From positions 26,765,617-26,829,616 of the forward strand of contig NC_064762.1 of the NCBI RefSeq assembly GCF_011397635.1: a stretch of DNA of 64,000 nucleotides. Direction: 5' to 3'. The notes beneath the pieces were generated by a model, which saw nothing but the letters and a program-made list of their open reading frames with translations, did no database searches and had not been told where the DNA came from. Positions 24,411-34,655 of this stretch are shown piece by piece (the first letter of the stretch is position 1; every line of letters begins with the position of its first letter). The position numbers were made by a program, and so were the translations under genes. This stretch comes from Epinephelus fuscoguttatus (lineage: Eukaryota; Chordata; Actinopteri; Perciformes; Serranidae).

Positions 24411-24798
24411 AATGTTATGATAGTACTGTTAATAAACCACATACTGCTGTATTCTGAAACATTTCCCCAAACATGAATAAATAGGAGCTGAAAAGATTCA
24501 TTGCAGTCAGCTGACAGATAATTCATCTGCAACAATTGTGATGGAATAATCATTTAAGTAATTTTGTAGTAAAATGCCTGAAACTTCTATTGTTAGAAAT
24601 TCTCAAATGATTTGTCTTATGTTGTTTTGTTTCTACAATTGTAAACTAAATATTTTGGGGTTTTGGATGGTATCTGATGGCTCTGTCTCTTTTTATGAAC
24701 CATTTTGAATGACTAATGTCTTACTTTGTAATGTAAATGATTTATAATAAAGATTTCAACCCCACTGGTTGGTTTATCTGTTTCTCTCAGGTCAAGTC

Positions 24799-24898
24799 TC
24801 GCATCCAAAGTGGAAATCTGCAGTTCCATGACAACATTGCAACTCTTTCTGCTGCTGCTGACAAGTGGTTTGTTGAGAAGCTCCAGAACAGAAAATAA
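24799..24898 (+). pseudogene. terminal-exon-like fragment of an unidentified gene
   Basis: A pyrimidine tract and CTCTCAG acceptor-like site are followed by an open frame VKSRIQSGNLQFHDNI then ATLSAAADKWFVEKLQNRK and a TAA, with AATAAA about 40 bp further on. The homologous segment in copy A (22744-22891) has substitutions and runs past the stop. It looks like the last exon of a host gene carried along by the duplication. I do not recognise the family, and no upstream exon is seen. Confidence 0.45.
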
Positions 24899-25714
24899 AT
24901 GGCTGCTTTATCAGCTCCTGTTTCCAAACTCAACAATAAACTTTGAACCTCAAGGATCTATGTTGTATTTTCGTTTTGGCACAGATGTCTGAAACATTGA
25001 ATCGAGTTAACATTTTGATAGACTTTCCAACAATAGACAACCAACAGCGAATTATTCGGCACAGCAGTGTTACAGATTTCTGCCAGGATATTAGGTCACA
25101 GGAAGCTGTAACATTGTTTATGAAAAGTTCATGAATAAGACACAAAATACAGCGTACTAAATGGTAAAAGCAGGGCCCCTCAGCTGTTTTTATGTCATTT
25201 ATTTCACTGCAATTTTAGTATATGCACCACTAAAGTATTGTAGTAAAGTACAATATAAACTAAAGCAGGTCCAATATTAGGTAATGTCTTTCTTGACTTT
25301 AATGAATTCTAAGACCTTTATTGTTTTACATTGTGTGTGTACAGTACAATTAAATTACCAAAAAGTAGCCCACACATTGAAAACATGGTGATTGCTTGTT
25401 TTATTCCAACATAGGGGTTGATTTTAGGGTAACTAGAGTGTGATGAAGCTACCACATGTAGTCTAGTGTGTGTCTGTAGGAACGTGGAGGATTGTACAGA
25501 CAGGCAACATCATATTGTTTTGCACCAGGACCCCACTAACAAGTTTATCTGGCTTTGCTTTCGTAGCAATAATGTACTCCTGCACTCTGTTAGGGGGCAT
25601 GAGGCTGCACGACAACAAATGGTCCCGCAACACCATATACCCACTAACTACAACTACAGTCAGTGTTGTGACATATGCGCACCTGGTTGGCTTCAAATTT
25701 TCTTGACACCAGCC

Positions 25715-25803
25715 CCTTCGATAGCTCAGTTGGTAGAGCGGAGGACTGTAGAGTTAATACATAAGACATCCTTAGGTCGCTGGTTCAAATCCGGCTCGAA
25801 GGA
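25715..25803 (+). tRNA. tRNA-Tyr(GTA) with intron, copy 2
   Basis: Exons identical to copy 1. The 16-bp intron differs at two positions (TTAATACATAAG against TTGATACATGAG). Anticodon GTA at 25748-25750; TTTT follows about 6 bp downstream. Confidence 0.97.
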
Positions 25804-26317
25804 GGTAACCTTTTCATCGTCTTTCACATGCTGAACGGCCACCGGAACTATCAGCGGGGCTAAATTAGCTAAGCTAACACCTTAAGTGACCCGTGCTGCT
25901 AGCTAGCTTGACAACCTGTGCAAAGTAAGCTAGCTTGTTGGTTCAACTGTTCATCAGAGGTAAGTTGAAAATGACATTTGTTCTGTTACTACAGTAATGG
26001 CTCTTGTATATTTTGGTACCTTCTATCAAGTAAGCGTTTTAAGTTTGTATCAAAGAAAAACCTATTCAGCAAAAGTTCCTAATTTGACAGGTAACATAAT
26101 TGATGGTAACACCAGTCTCGCCCTCAACCGGCGTTGACTCGTCACTCAAGGTGTTAGCAATTAAGAGTAAGATACGAGTTCTTGTAACCTTTAATTTAAT
26201 TTTTACCTTCCTTACGTAACGTTATGTATATTTTCTTAACTTTAATACGATTAAGTTTAAATTATGAACGCTTTTGGAGTTTTTGCTACTCGTCACTCCT
26301 CAAACTGTCCAACTGCA

Positions 26318-26325
26318 TGACGTCA
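26318..26325. promoter_or_regulatory. CRE palindrome upstream of tRNA-Ala 2
   Basis: TGACGTCA, 18 bp before the tRNA. The flank is shared with copy 1 by duplication. Confidence 0.75.
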
Positions 26326-26343
26326 GAAAACTTAGTGCATCAT

Positions 26344-26416
26344 GGGGGATTAGCTCAAATGGTAGAGCGCTCGCTTAGCATGCGAGAGGTAGCGGGATCG
26401 ATGCCCGCATCCTCCA
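26344..26416 (+). tRNA. tRNA-Ala(AGC), copy 2
   Basis: 73 nt, same sequence and G3:U70 pair as copy 1. A TTTTT terminator begins about 6 bp after the 3' end, followed by a longer T run. Confidence 0.97.
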
Positions 26417-26870
26417 ATACCTTTTTAATTTTTTTTTTAAAAAAAAGCGGACAATCTTCTGCCTCAGTGTGTTACTGGGTTTACAGTGCACAGTGATGTG
26501 GTGTTTGATGAAGATCCTCCTGAGGTTCTCAGATACTCCTGTGACATAAGGAATGTCGATGTTGTTTGGTTTTTGTGTCTCTTCTTATCTCTGTCCGCTC
26601 TGGGTCTTACAGAGTTTTTTGCAAAGGCCCAGCTAGTGTAGCCACACACAGGTTTTAAGTGGTTCCCTGATGTGATTCTGTTTCAGTCCACTGTCTGTTG
26701 AGAAAGGATGACACCTCCTCTGTCCAAATCTTTTGACCCGACCTTAACAGTTAAGCATCACATAATAAAACAGGGGTTTACTAGTTAAATTAAAAGCAAA
26801 CGGGTGAGTTAAACTGTGTAGACAAAATATAAAAGCAACATTTGGTAGTCCCCGGAATATGTTTATTTTG

Positions 26871-26878
26871 TGACGTCA
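26871..26878. promoter_or_regulatory. CRE palindrome upstream of tRNA-Ala 3
   Basis: TGACGTCA, 18 bp before the tRNA, although the flanking sequence is unrelated to copies 1, 2 and 4. Confidence 0.75.
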
Positions 26879-26896
26879 CGTCCACCCATATTCAAC

Positions 26897-26969
26897 GGGG
26901 GATTAGCTCAAATGGTAGAGCGCTCGCTTAGCATGCGAGAGGTAGCGGGATCGATGCCCGCATCCTCCA
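26897..26969 (+). tRNA. tRNA-Ala(AGC), copy 3
   Basis: 73 nt, same sequence as the other copies. TTTT lies about 6 bp downstream. Outside the gene and the CRE box the flanks do not match the duplicated blocks. Confidence 0.97.
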
Positions 26970-27519
26970 CAATACTTTTCTATTGAGCTACATCATAATA
27001 CGAACATGTCAGGACACTGGTGTTGTACCGTGTTGTGCTCGTCTGCCGAGACATGCATGCAGCTCACTTACGGCTAGCCATAACTATCGACTTTTACGGC
27101 AAAATAATGGTTAAAAACGATATGATCTGCTCCTAGTGGTTCATCAATTGTGATGAATGAACAGAGGTCTCGTTTATGAACGTTTTATTTGACTCAGTAG
27201 AGGCAATGTTAACATTTCCTTGATATGTTTGGTCTAAATTTGCAAGGTTTCCCAGATTAATAAAACCTACAAAGTATAAAACAAATCTAGGCGGGTACAG
27301 ATTCAGTTTTGCTGATGCACCCATCTAAAGTTTTTTTTTCAGACACTTTGGGATCAAGCCGCCATTTTGCATTTTGTGCTGTTATGTCGGGACACTGTGA
27401 CTTTCATACATGTAAAACTCTCCTGGTTTGAGAAAGGAGGGAAATTATCGGTAAGTAATAATACAATATATCAAACAAATTGATCGATCCATATACACTC
27501 CGTATTTCCGTATATAAGC

Positions 27520-27527
27520 TGACGTCA
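27520..27527. promoter_or_regulatory. CRE palindrome and TATA-like box upstream of tRNA-Ala 4
   Basis: TGACGTCA, 18 bp before the tRNA, immediately preceded by TATATAAGC (27511-27519). Confidence 0.75.
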
Positions 27528-27545
27528 AAAATGGCGGTGCATCAT

Positions 27546-27618
27546 GGGGGATTAGCTCAAATGGTAGAGCGCTCGCTTAGCATGCGAGAGGTAGCGGGAT
27601 CGATGCCCGCATCCTCCA
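27546..27618 (+). tRNA. tRNA-Ala(AGC), copy 4
   Basis: 73 nt, same sequence as the other copies. TTTT follows within 5 bp. The last 8 bases before the gene (TGCATCAT) are shared with copies 1 and 2. Confidence 0.97.
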
Positions 27619-29650
27619 AAGCTTTTCCTCTTCACCTCAAAGATAAACACCTAAAGACCTAAAGAGATAGCAAAAGCGTAACTAATATGCTATTATTACT
27701 GCCTTGTAACAAAACCCTGTAGATTGTCCTCGGAATAATTATGCCATGGCTCATAATGAAAATAAAGTTGTGTACTAACAAGATTTTAAAGAAAATAATT
27801 ACAGTATTTAAAAACGGACCGAGGTATTGCAAATATGCTAATCCTGGCCCAATATATAGTCTTGAACTATATGTATTTAGAGTAGACTAGATAGTGATTG
27901 TTTTTAATAAAGCCAGAGGTGAAACTGAAGAGATTAAGAAAAAAAAACAAAACAATTGTGGACCAATAGTAACTTGCAGAGGAAAAAAATAAAATGCTAT
28001 ATTAAATTACAAATATTTATGTTTTTTTTTCATGTCTTAGTTAAAAAAAAAGAGTGGGGTGTGGGTGTTATCAAGACATCACATTGTCATTCCTCCCCCC
28101 TCTGATCAGCTCATTATCAGATCCTTTAAAAAGCACAAAAGACACAACACCCACATTTACTAATCCAGTACAGTATTCACTACACTCGCTCTTATCCTTT
28201 TCAGGATTGTTGATTTATTGTCATAAAACAATCATCTTGGTACAATGACACTTGATTTTTAAACATTGGACAGCAGAAACATAACATCTTGGCAACTGAA
28301 ATAAATGAACATTATAACAGAAATTAATTAAACTTTCATTAGTTGACATGAAGTGAAATAACTTGACATTTTATTACACTTTTTAACATGCAAAGCACCA
28401 CATGAAACTGGCTTATAACTCTCCTACAACCCAGTAAAGCACATTTTCTCCACATGTAGCAGACAGCAGATCCATACAGAGAGTCACTCAGTTACTGTCA
28501 AACAAACACACGTCTGTACCACAACAGAGTCCCCAACAGTGTCCACATTAATAGACCTGCAGCATGATGTAGATGTGCTGATGTCACCACCTACTGGTGA
28601 GAAAATAAATCCTGGGATGAGCAGATTAGTGTTAAAATTGCAGTATGACTTTCCCTGCCTGCAGACAGAGCACAATAATCAGCACACATACATGTGCAGG
28701 TCTAAACTGATACAGCTGTTACATATCTCATGTGCTGGTGGTGCAGGTAGAACTGAACTTAACAGAAAGCGAGAGATGTGTTTAAAAAACAGTAAAATCT
28801 GCAGTGTCAAAGGACAACAATGAACTTTTATGCTCTGCTGTAACTATAACGGCACTCTTGAGGGCCAAAAAAGTATAATTTCCTTACTATTTTGATCATC
28901 TATTAAACCTTAAGTATTTTAAAATGTGAAGATTTATTTGGGTTTTTGACAGTAGTTGGACAGGATAAGCAATCTCAATATGTCAGCTAGAATTTTAGGA
29001 GGTGTGAAATGTGGTAAAGGTGTAAAAAACAATCGTTTGCATAAATTTAGGGCTGCATCCAAGACTTAAAAAAATCTTTCAGAACGTCAGTGATGCTGGA
29101 GTTGGATGATAGAGGCTGGTTTCTGGTGCTTTGCAAGACACTATAAGGGCTTGTCAATGAATAACAATAACTCTGAGTTTAATACTATGAATTGCATTGA
29201 ATTAAATCTGACATGCAGAGAAATGAACACATAAAAGAAAGTAAGCAGAAGGGTTTGCAGCCTTCGGATTCGCCAACACTCATTTCATCACACATCAGCA
29301 TCAGTGAAAGCAGTTCTGCTATTTGAGTGTTTCCCCCGAAATGATCCTCAGCATCGTTGTGTCCTGTGTTTCTTCTACAGTGTCGTCCCGTTGTGAAGAG
29401 GCCAGCCAGCTTGGTTTGGTTTGGAAGCAGCGTCTGAGCCAATCAGCTTGTGGAGCATGTCCACCGGCGCTGTCTCTCATCGGCTCGCTTTCTGCTCCAA
29501 GTGTCCAAAAGCAAAAAGGTCCATTTGTCTTTGTTTTGTTTTCAATGTCAGTACAGAGTTAGAGCAAGCAGAAGCAGCAGGGGAGCATCCTGACAGCAGG
29601 TCTGAGTGGTGGAGGAGGATTCTGTCTGCTCGCTGCCTGGTGTTCACCTC
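27619..29650. other. intergenic and ccdc25 3' flank
   Basis: AT-rich sequence between the tRNA cluster and the ccdc25 stop. Minus-strand AATAAA candidates lie near 28932 and 28370, so part of it is probably the ccdc25 3' UTR. No ORF here resembles a known protein. Confidence 0.4.
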
Positions 29651-32159
29651 TCACATGAAGTCGTCTGAATCATTACCATCCTGCAAACGACAGGCAGCGA
29701 CACACAAGCGAATGTGGTGAATGTTAGGAGAGCTGGTGTCAAACACTTTTCTTTTACTGAATGAAGTGTCCTTTCTGCTTCATTCAGGCTGTTTATCTCT
29801 ATAATAATAATAATAATAACTCTTTTTTTTCACTTGGCACTGATACCAACATAAATCATAAAGTAGGGGAAAAACTTGACACTTTATTTGAGTTTAAAAC
29901 AAAATATAGATCAACAGATTTGACCTCACCGCATTAGTCGACATATTTTCACTCTTCATCAGAGTGCTGTAGCTCCTGAAGAGAGAAAGACAGTGATAAT
30001 GACTTGAAAGGTTGAATAACAGAATGTGCAAACTATTTCTCATCACTAATACTGTCTTTTTTTCTTTCTGAAAACAATCTCATGGAAAAGAACAACAAGA
30101 ACCAAAAAACACTTTAACATCAGATCTGCAGATGTACCTGAGCTCCTCCTGTTCTTTTTTCCTCTTCTGCTCCTCCTTCTCCTTCCTCTTCTGTTCTTGG
30201 AGCTGAGCCTTCTTCTCGTTCCTCTCCTCTCGGTCTCTCGACTCTTTCTCTGCCGCCAGGTCGGGGTAGCGCTCTTCTTTCGTTTTCTCCAGGCGGTTTA
30301 CAATCTCGTTGACCTTCTTCTCCACTGCCACAATCTTCACCTGTGAAACACAGCGAGACGTGACACACCTGAGCTGATCTATCAGTGACAGTAACACACT
30401 TGTGATGTGGGAAAAAGAGCACTTGATATTGGGCAACATAAATAAAACTGGCTCGACACTTCTCAGCAAACATGTTGTAACCCTGATATTGAGCAGGAAG
30501 TTGTGAATTTCTATTTGCTGCCTGTAATTTATGTAAGTATAAAAACACAAAGTTAACACGAAACATTCATCAGGTTTAATCTAATTTAGTTTTACACTCC
30601 CTTTATACCCATTTTTTACAGAGTTAAGTGTTTTTATTTCAGTGCTGGTTTACTGACCTCCTTCTGTCTAAAGAAGCCGATCTGTCCGACGTCCATGTCT
30701 CCGGTTTTCTTCAGGTTGGCCCACGGTGTGTAAACCACGTTGATGTTGTTCATTTTACAGCCTGACAGCACACAACACAGTTTGATTTATACACAGAAAT
30801 GTATGTGTCACTCATGGCACCCATTGCTTGTACCTGATGCCAGTCAATCTACAAATGACATGACGTTATCAGGTAGACGATCTTTACCTTGGATGCTGTT
30901 GTTTTTCACCAGCTGTGCGCAGTCTATCAGCACCTCAGGGGGAATATCATCTATTGTCTGACCCTAGAAAAGACGCAGAGCAATCAGCAGTGCCTCTGTG
31001 CATTAAAAGCATCGGCGTCCCACAGACTATTTGTTTGGTGGACAGTTGAACAGCGTCTGAAACCCCCGACCCTTCTGAGAATTTTGGTAACTTTCCAAAA
31101 CTGAAAACCTGGCATTCCCACCCTTTTTAAGAAGTGATTGGTCAGTTGCGCAGAGTACTCTTTCAGGCTCTTTTTCATTCATTACAAACCAGTTCCATGA
31201 CTTTTTTCGTGCATACAAATGAATGCCCCTGAAAAATGCCCTGAATCAACAAGAACTGGTGCCCCAAAGGCAGCTCTGGAGAAAGTCTGCTGTGTTCAAG
31301 GGCTGAAATACACTCTTTACATCAAACTGACCATCACTGTTGTTAAATTTGTGCTGCTTTGCACAAAGCAACATTGGCCAAAGATAAAGAAATCTTGAGA
31401 CTTTGAGAGTTAAATAAAGCTAATATGATTTGTACTGATGATAAAATTGTTAGATAGCCATTACTGCATTAAGACTGAACCAGAACTCAAACTATAGGTG
31501 CATTTGTATGTCATATGTTAACTCCTCACCTTTGGCAGTCTCAGATAAACGTGAGCTGAAGACAGTTTGTCCACATGAAACCTGGACGTGGAACAAACAA
31601 CAAGACATTAACTTATAATAATCATAGTGGTATTTCTGTTAATTTTGCTACAGATGATTAATTATTACAAGATAATATTTCTGACATGTTTTAAGCACTG
31701 TACGTGTTAAAGTCTCACCAGATGTCTTCAGGCCATCCGTACTTTATCAGATCCTCATCTGCAAAAACAACCTCAGCATCATTTATGGAACATGACAAAT
31801 ATTTCTTCAACAAAGTGACACAATATTCAGACAGACAGCTGAAGACAAAAACTATACAACGAGCAGCAACTGTTAAAAAAGGTGTGTTTGTGTTTGAGAT
31901 TATCTTCGCTCCAAGATAACGAACTTACTTTCATATTTGTCTTTTCCCATGTAGATTGTGTAGTGAGGTTTCACCACTGAAAGACACATGATACATCGAT
32001 AGTTACTGAGTGAAACAGCGATGTCAGCTGGCACAAAACACACAAAATCACTTAAAATGAAAATAAAGCTAAAACTATTGGCTAATCAGGCTACTAGCTA
32101 GCATTGCTGCTAACTCAGCTGTGGCTTCACTTACCGGCACTTGTGAAGTAAAACACCAT
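29651..32159 (-). CDS. ccdc25: coiled-coil domain-containing protein 25, 9 exons, 207 aa
   Basis: NFACT-R (DUF814) domain followed by a charged coiled coil. The human protein has been reported as a plasma-membrane sensor for neutrophil-extracellular-trap DNA. Exons on minus, in coding order: 32135-32159, 31929-31976, 31719-31758, 31530-31581, 30888-30963, 30658-30761, 30138-30340, 29930-29975, 29651-29680. The total is 624 bp, all phases consistent; human CCDC25 is 208 aa. The N terminus MVFYFTSA and the segments [53 protein letters not shown] and [11 protein letters not shown] match the family. About residues 117-183 are K/E/R-rich coiled coil. The C terminus ends DSDDFM, the family's acidic tail. 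A DNA-binding role is family knowledge, not visible here. Confidence 0.97.
29799..29818. repeat. (AAT)n microsatellite in ccdc25 intron 8
   Basis: Short ATAATAATA run between exons 8 and 9. Confidence 0.8.
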
Positions 32160-32980
32160 TTTACATGAATTAAAATTTGCCACTAAAATATGAATATTAT
32201 GTGTTAATAGTTTGAAAGCTGACGCAGCTAATTATGGACAAGAAGAATTATAATATAAGCTGTATTGCCGACTGATCGCTGCTGCTGTCACTTCTCGCAT
32301 GTACGAGTTGACCCAGGAAGTTGTTAGCTAGCTGCGCTAAGCTACAGGGAGTTAGCGTGCACTAGACAGGAAGTATCCACATTTGTTTCCAAAATAAAAG
32401 CTTCACATTTACAAACGTACCACCAAATATTTTTTCGTTTGTTGATATATTTTACGGTCACTGTTATGGAAATCACTGCCTAAATGCTGCCTAATGAAAA
32501 CAATAATAAAAAAAAATATGACAGACATATTGCACATTATGTCATAAAATAAAATGCAAAACATATGTTTCATAAGTCATCAATATATACACAGAAGAGG
32601 AAAAACGTGGATGACAAAGCAGAAAAAGTAGTAAGTAAAATAATAATGATTATAATAGCAGTATTAACTGTATTTGTATAAGGCAGCACTTTCAAAAACA
32701 AATTACAAAGGGCTTTCCAAAGTGCTTTATGAAAATGTGATCTCTCAGATCAATTAAAAATAGTCATCTCTGTACTTTTTATAAAAAATGGTTGAAATCA
32801 AAGATGTTTATTTATATATGTAACATTAGAATTTCACGTGTCTACCATAGACGGCTGACTTCATTTCTATTTACTGAACAAGCACCTTTTGTTTTGAAGG
32901 TAAGCACCAGAAGTCCCTCCGCGCCTTTACTGTGATAGCTTGATTATGAAACATCGTGTTTCCGTTTCCGGTCTAGTCTG
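32160..32980. promoter_or_regulatory. shared divergent promoter region of ccdc25 and esco2
   Basis: About 0.8 kb separates the ccdc25 start (minus) from the esco2 5' exon (plus), so the genes are head to head. No TATA box is evident at either end. The middle (about 32660-32745) contains an AGCACTTTCAAAAACAAATT/CCAAAGTGCTTTATG segment typical of a fish interspersed repeat. Bidirectional control is inferred from geometry only. Confidence 0.45.
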
Positions 32981-33113
32981 GTTGTGCAATTTTTTTTTAT
33001 AGACTGGCGCGCGCTGTTCAAAAACACAGAGAAGAAACGCGGGCAGAGGCAGCAGCGACTTCAACTTTATACCGACATTTATTGTTTTTTACAGTACGAC
33101 AGAAACGTGTCCG
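32960..33113 (+). other. esco2: esco2 non-coding first exon (approximate 5' end)
   Basis: Sequence ending GAAACGTGTCCG before a GTAAGA donor at 33114, upstream of the coding exon at 34640. Its 5' boundary cannot be fixed from sequence. The short ORF through it (32984-33193) crosses the donor and is not credible. Confidence 0.45.
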
Positions 33114-33989
33114 GTAAGATATACTTGTTTACGGTTGTGTTTTCGGTGCTAGATATTTTAGTTTTTTCTCCCTTAAATGACGTATTTACGTAAAAGTAAG
33201 TTTATGTTACGAAGCCCATCAAACAACTGTCCGAAGATTACGTTTCTGTATTAGCTAACTGTTTTAATTTAAAACACGGACAGACATTGGAACAAACACG
33301 TTATTGTTGCTCGATATATCGACATGTTAGCTAACGGTAGTTTGTGTCGGAGCGTCTCCTTTTGTATCAGCTAGCTAATCATCCCGCCAATTATCTATTC
33401 ATCTCCACTTTAGCTGTTAAATAAGCGCTTCAGTAGCTAACATGTAACGCAAAGCTAACCTAAGCTAACGTCCGTGTCGAGATAAATCACATTTGTGCAC
33501 AGACAAGATGAAATACGGGTTTGTTTAAGGTGTTAACACTAAATAGAGAGCGGTGATCAATATGCAAATCTAGCTACCGATAACCCTGATGTTACTGACC
33601 TCGGCGGCCTCCAGACGCTTTACACACTGTGGCATTGAAAAAACCAGTCCAAACTAATGTTGGAAAGCTGCCTATTACAAGTCAGGCGCACTAAAATGAC
33701 CTACATGTGTCCTACGACCTTTTACTGCCACCAGTAGAAAGCTTTGTGACACTGCTAACGGCGGCTGCAGTAACGTTACGTCTACTTTCATTAGTGTTTA
33801 TAAAGAAATGAAACAGTGACGATGTAGAAATTAGTATTTTTTTTAACATAGTCTGCATGGTGGAGTGTTGTATTTACACGACACATCCTGGCAACACGTC
33901 CAGTGATCATTAAAATAAAGGGCACTAAGAATATTGTGGTAATGGTTATTTGTTGCCTCACAGTATATCATAATATCATATATTATTTC

Positions 33990-34450
33990 TTAAAGGGGAA
34001 CTTCACCCATTTTCAAAAATTTATGCATTTGATTCCTATGGTCTGAGATGGTCCAAAAATAGATAAAAAAGAAAATCTCTAACCTAAATCCAAAAACTAG
34101 AGTGCTAAAACTCAAATTTGTGATGTTATAGGATATAAAGTCGGGATCTGCTTCATTGACAGTAAATTGGGAAATATGTGGCTGATGATACCAGGGGAAT
34201 GTCCTGAGTATATTGGAGCATTTTATGTGCTAGAGCTGAGACCACTACAGTAGAATAAAGCTCATTTGGGTCCACAAAATCAGGCTTCCATAAATTGTCT
34301 ATGTAGCAGCTCCAGATTTTATACTCTATGATGACATCACAAGAGAGTAGCTCGTGTTCAAAAATATTGGCCGAACTTTCGTAGGGCGTGTAAATAACAC
34401 TGGAATTCCTAATTTATGTGGTGCTCGCCTTTCACTTGAGGGATCTCTTT
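33990..34450 (+). mobile_element. TTAA-type DNA transposon relic in esco2 intron 1
   Basis: Begins TTAAAGGGGAACTTCACC, the style of fish elements that insert at TTAA. The right terminus is missing or too decayed to see, and there is no coding capacity. Confidence 0.4.
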
Positions 34451-34655
34451 ATTTTCCTGTACATGCAGTGTTACAGTAAGGTGTAAAGATAAAAACATGT
34501 TAGAGGGTAAATGCTTTCCCCCTGTTTTATGAGTTTTAGAGGTGTAACTGGATGTATATTAAAAAGGAGAGAGAGAGGACAGGAATATTTTGAAGCTGAA
34601 ATGCTCAAAGTTGTGATATTTTATTTTGTGTGTCTGTAGAGTGAGGTTTGAGAAG

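Larger units (their letters stand above)
24405..26430 (+). repeat. tRNA-bearing duplicated block, copy B
   Basis: 24405-24700 matches the last tmem214 intron (about 20550-20830, including flank outside the MITE). 24715 onward matches 22660 onward. Relative to copy A it therefore lacks the equivalent of 20830-22660, which in copy A holds the last tmem214 exon, and it has about 400 bp extra at 25150-25560. It carries tRNA-Tyr 2 and tRNA-Ala 2. Confidence 0.75.

Noticed and set aside
23204-27618. tRNA genes being heads of tRNA-derived SINEs
   Set aside because: All six are full-length with intact acceptor pairing and, in five of six, T-run terminators. No SINE body or tail follows them.
30120-30566. 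148-codon minus-strand ORF in another frame over ccdc25
   Set aside because: It is a shadow frame of ccdc25 exon 7, whose coiled-coil frame matches the family.
32984-33193. 69-codon ORF at the esco2 5' end
   Set aside because: It crosses a good GTAAGA donor and has no homology. This is the 5' UTR exon.
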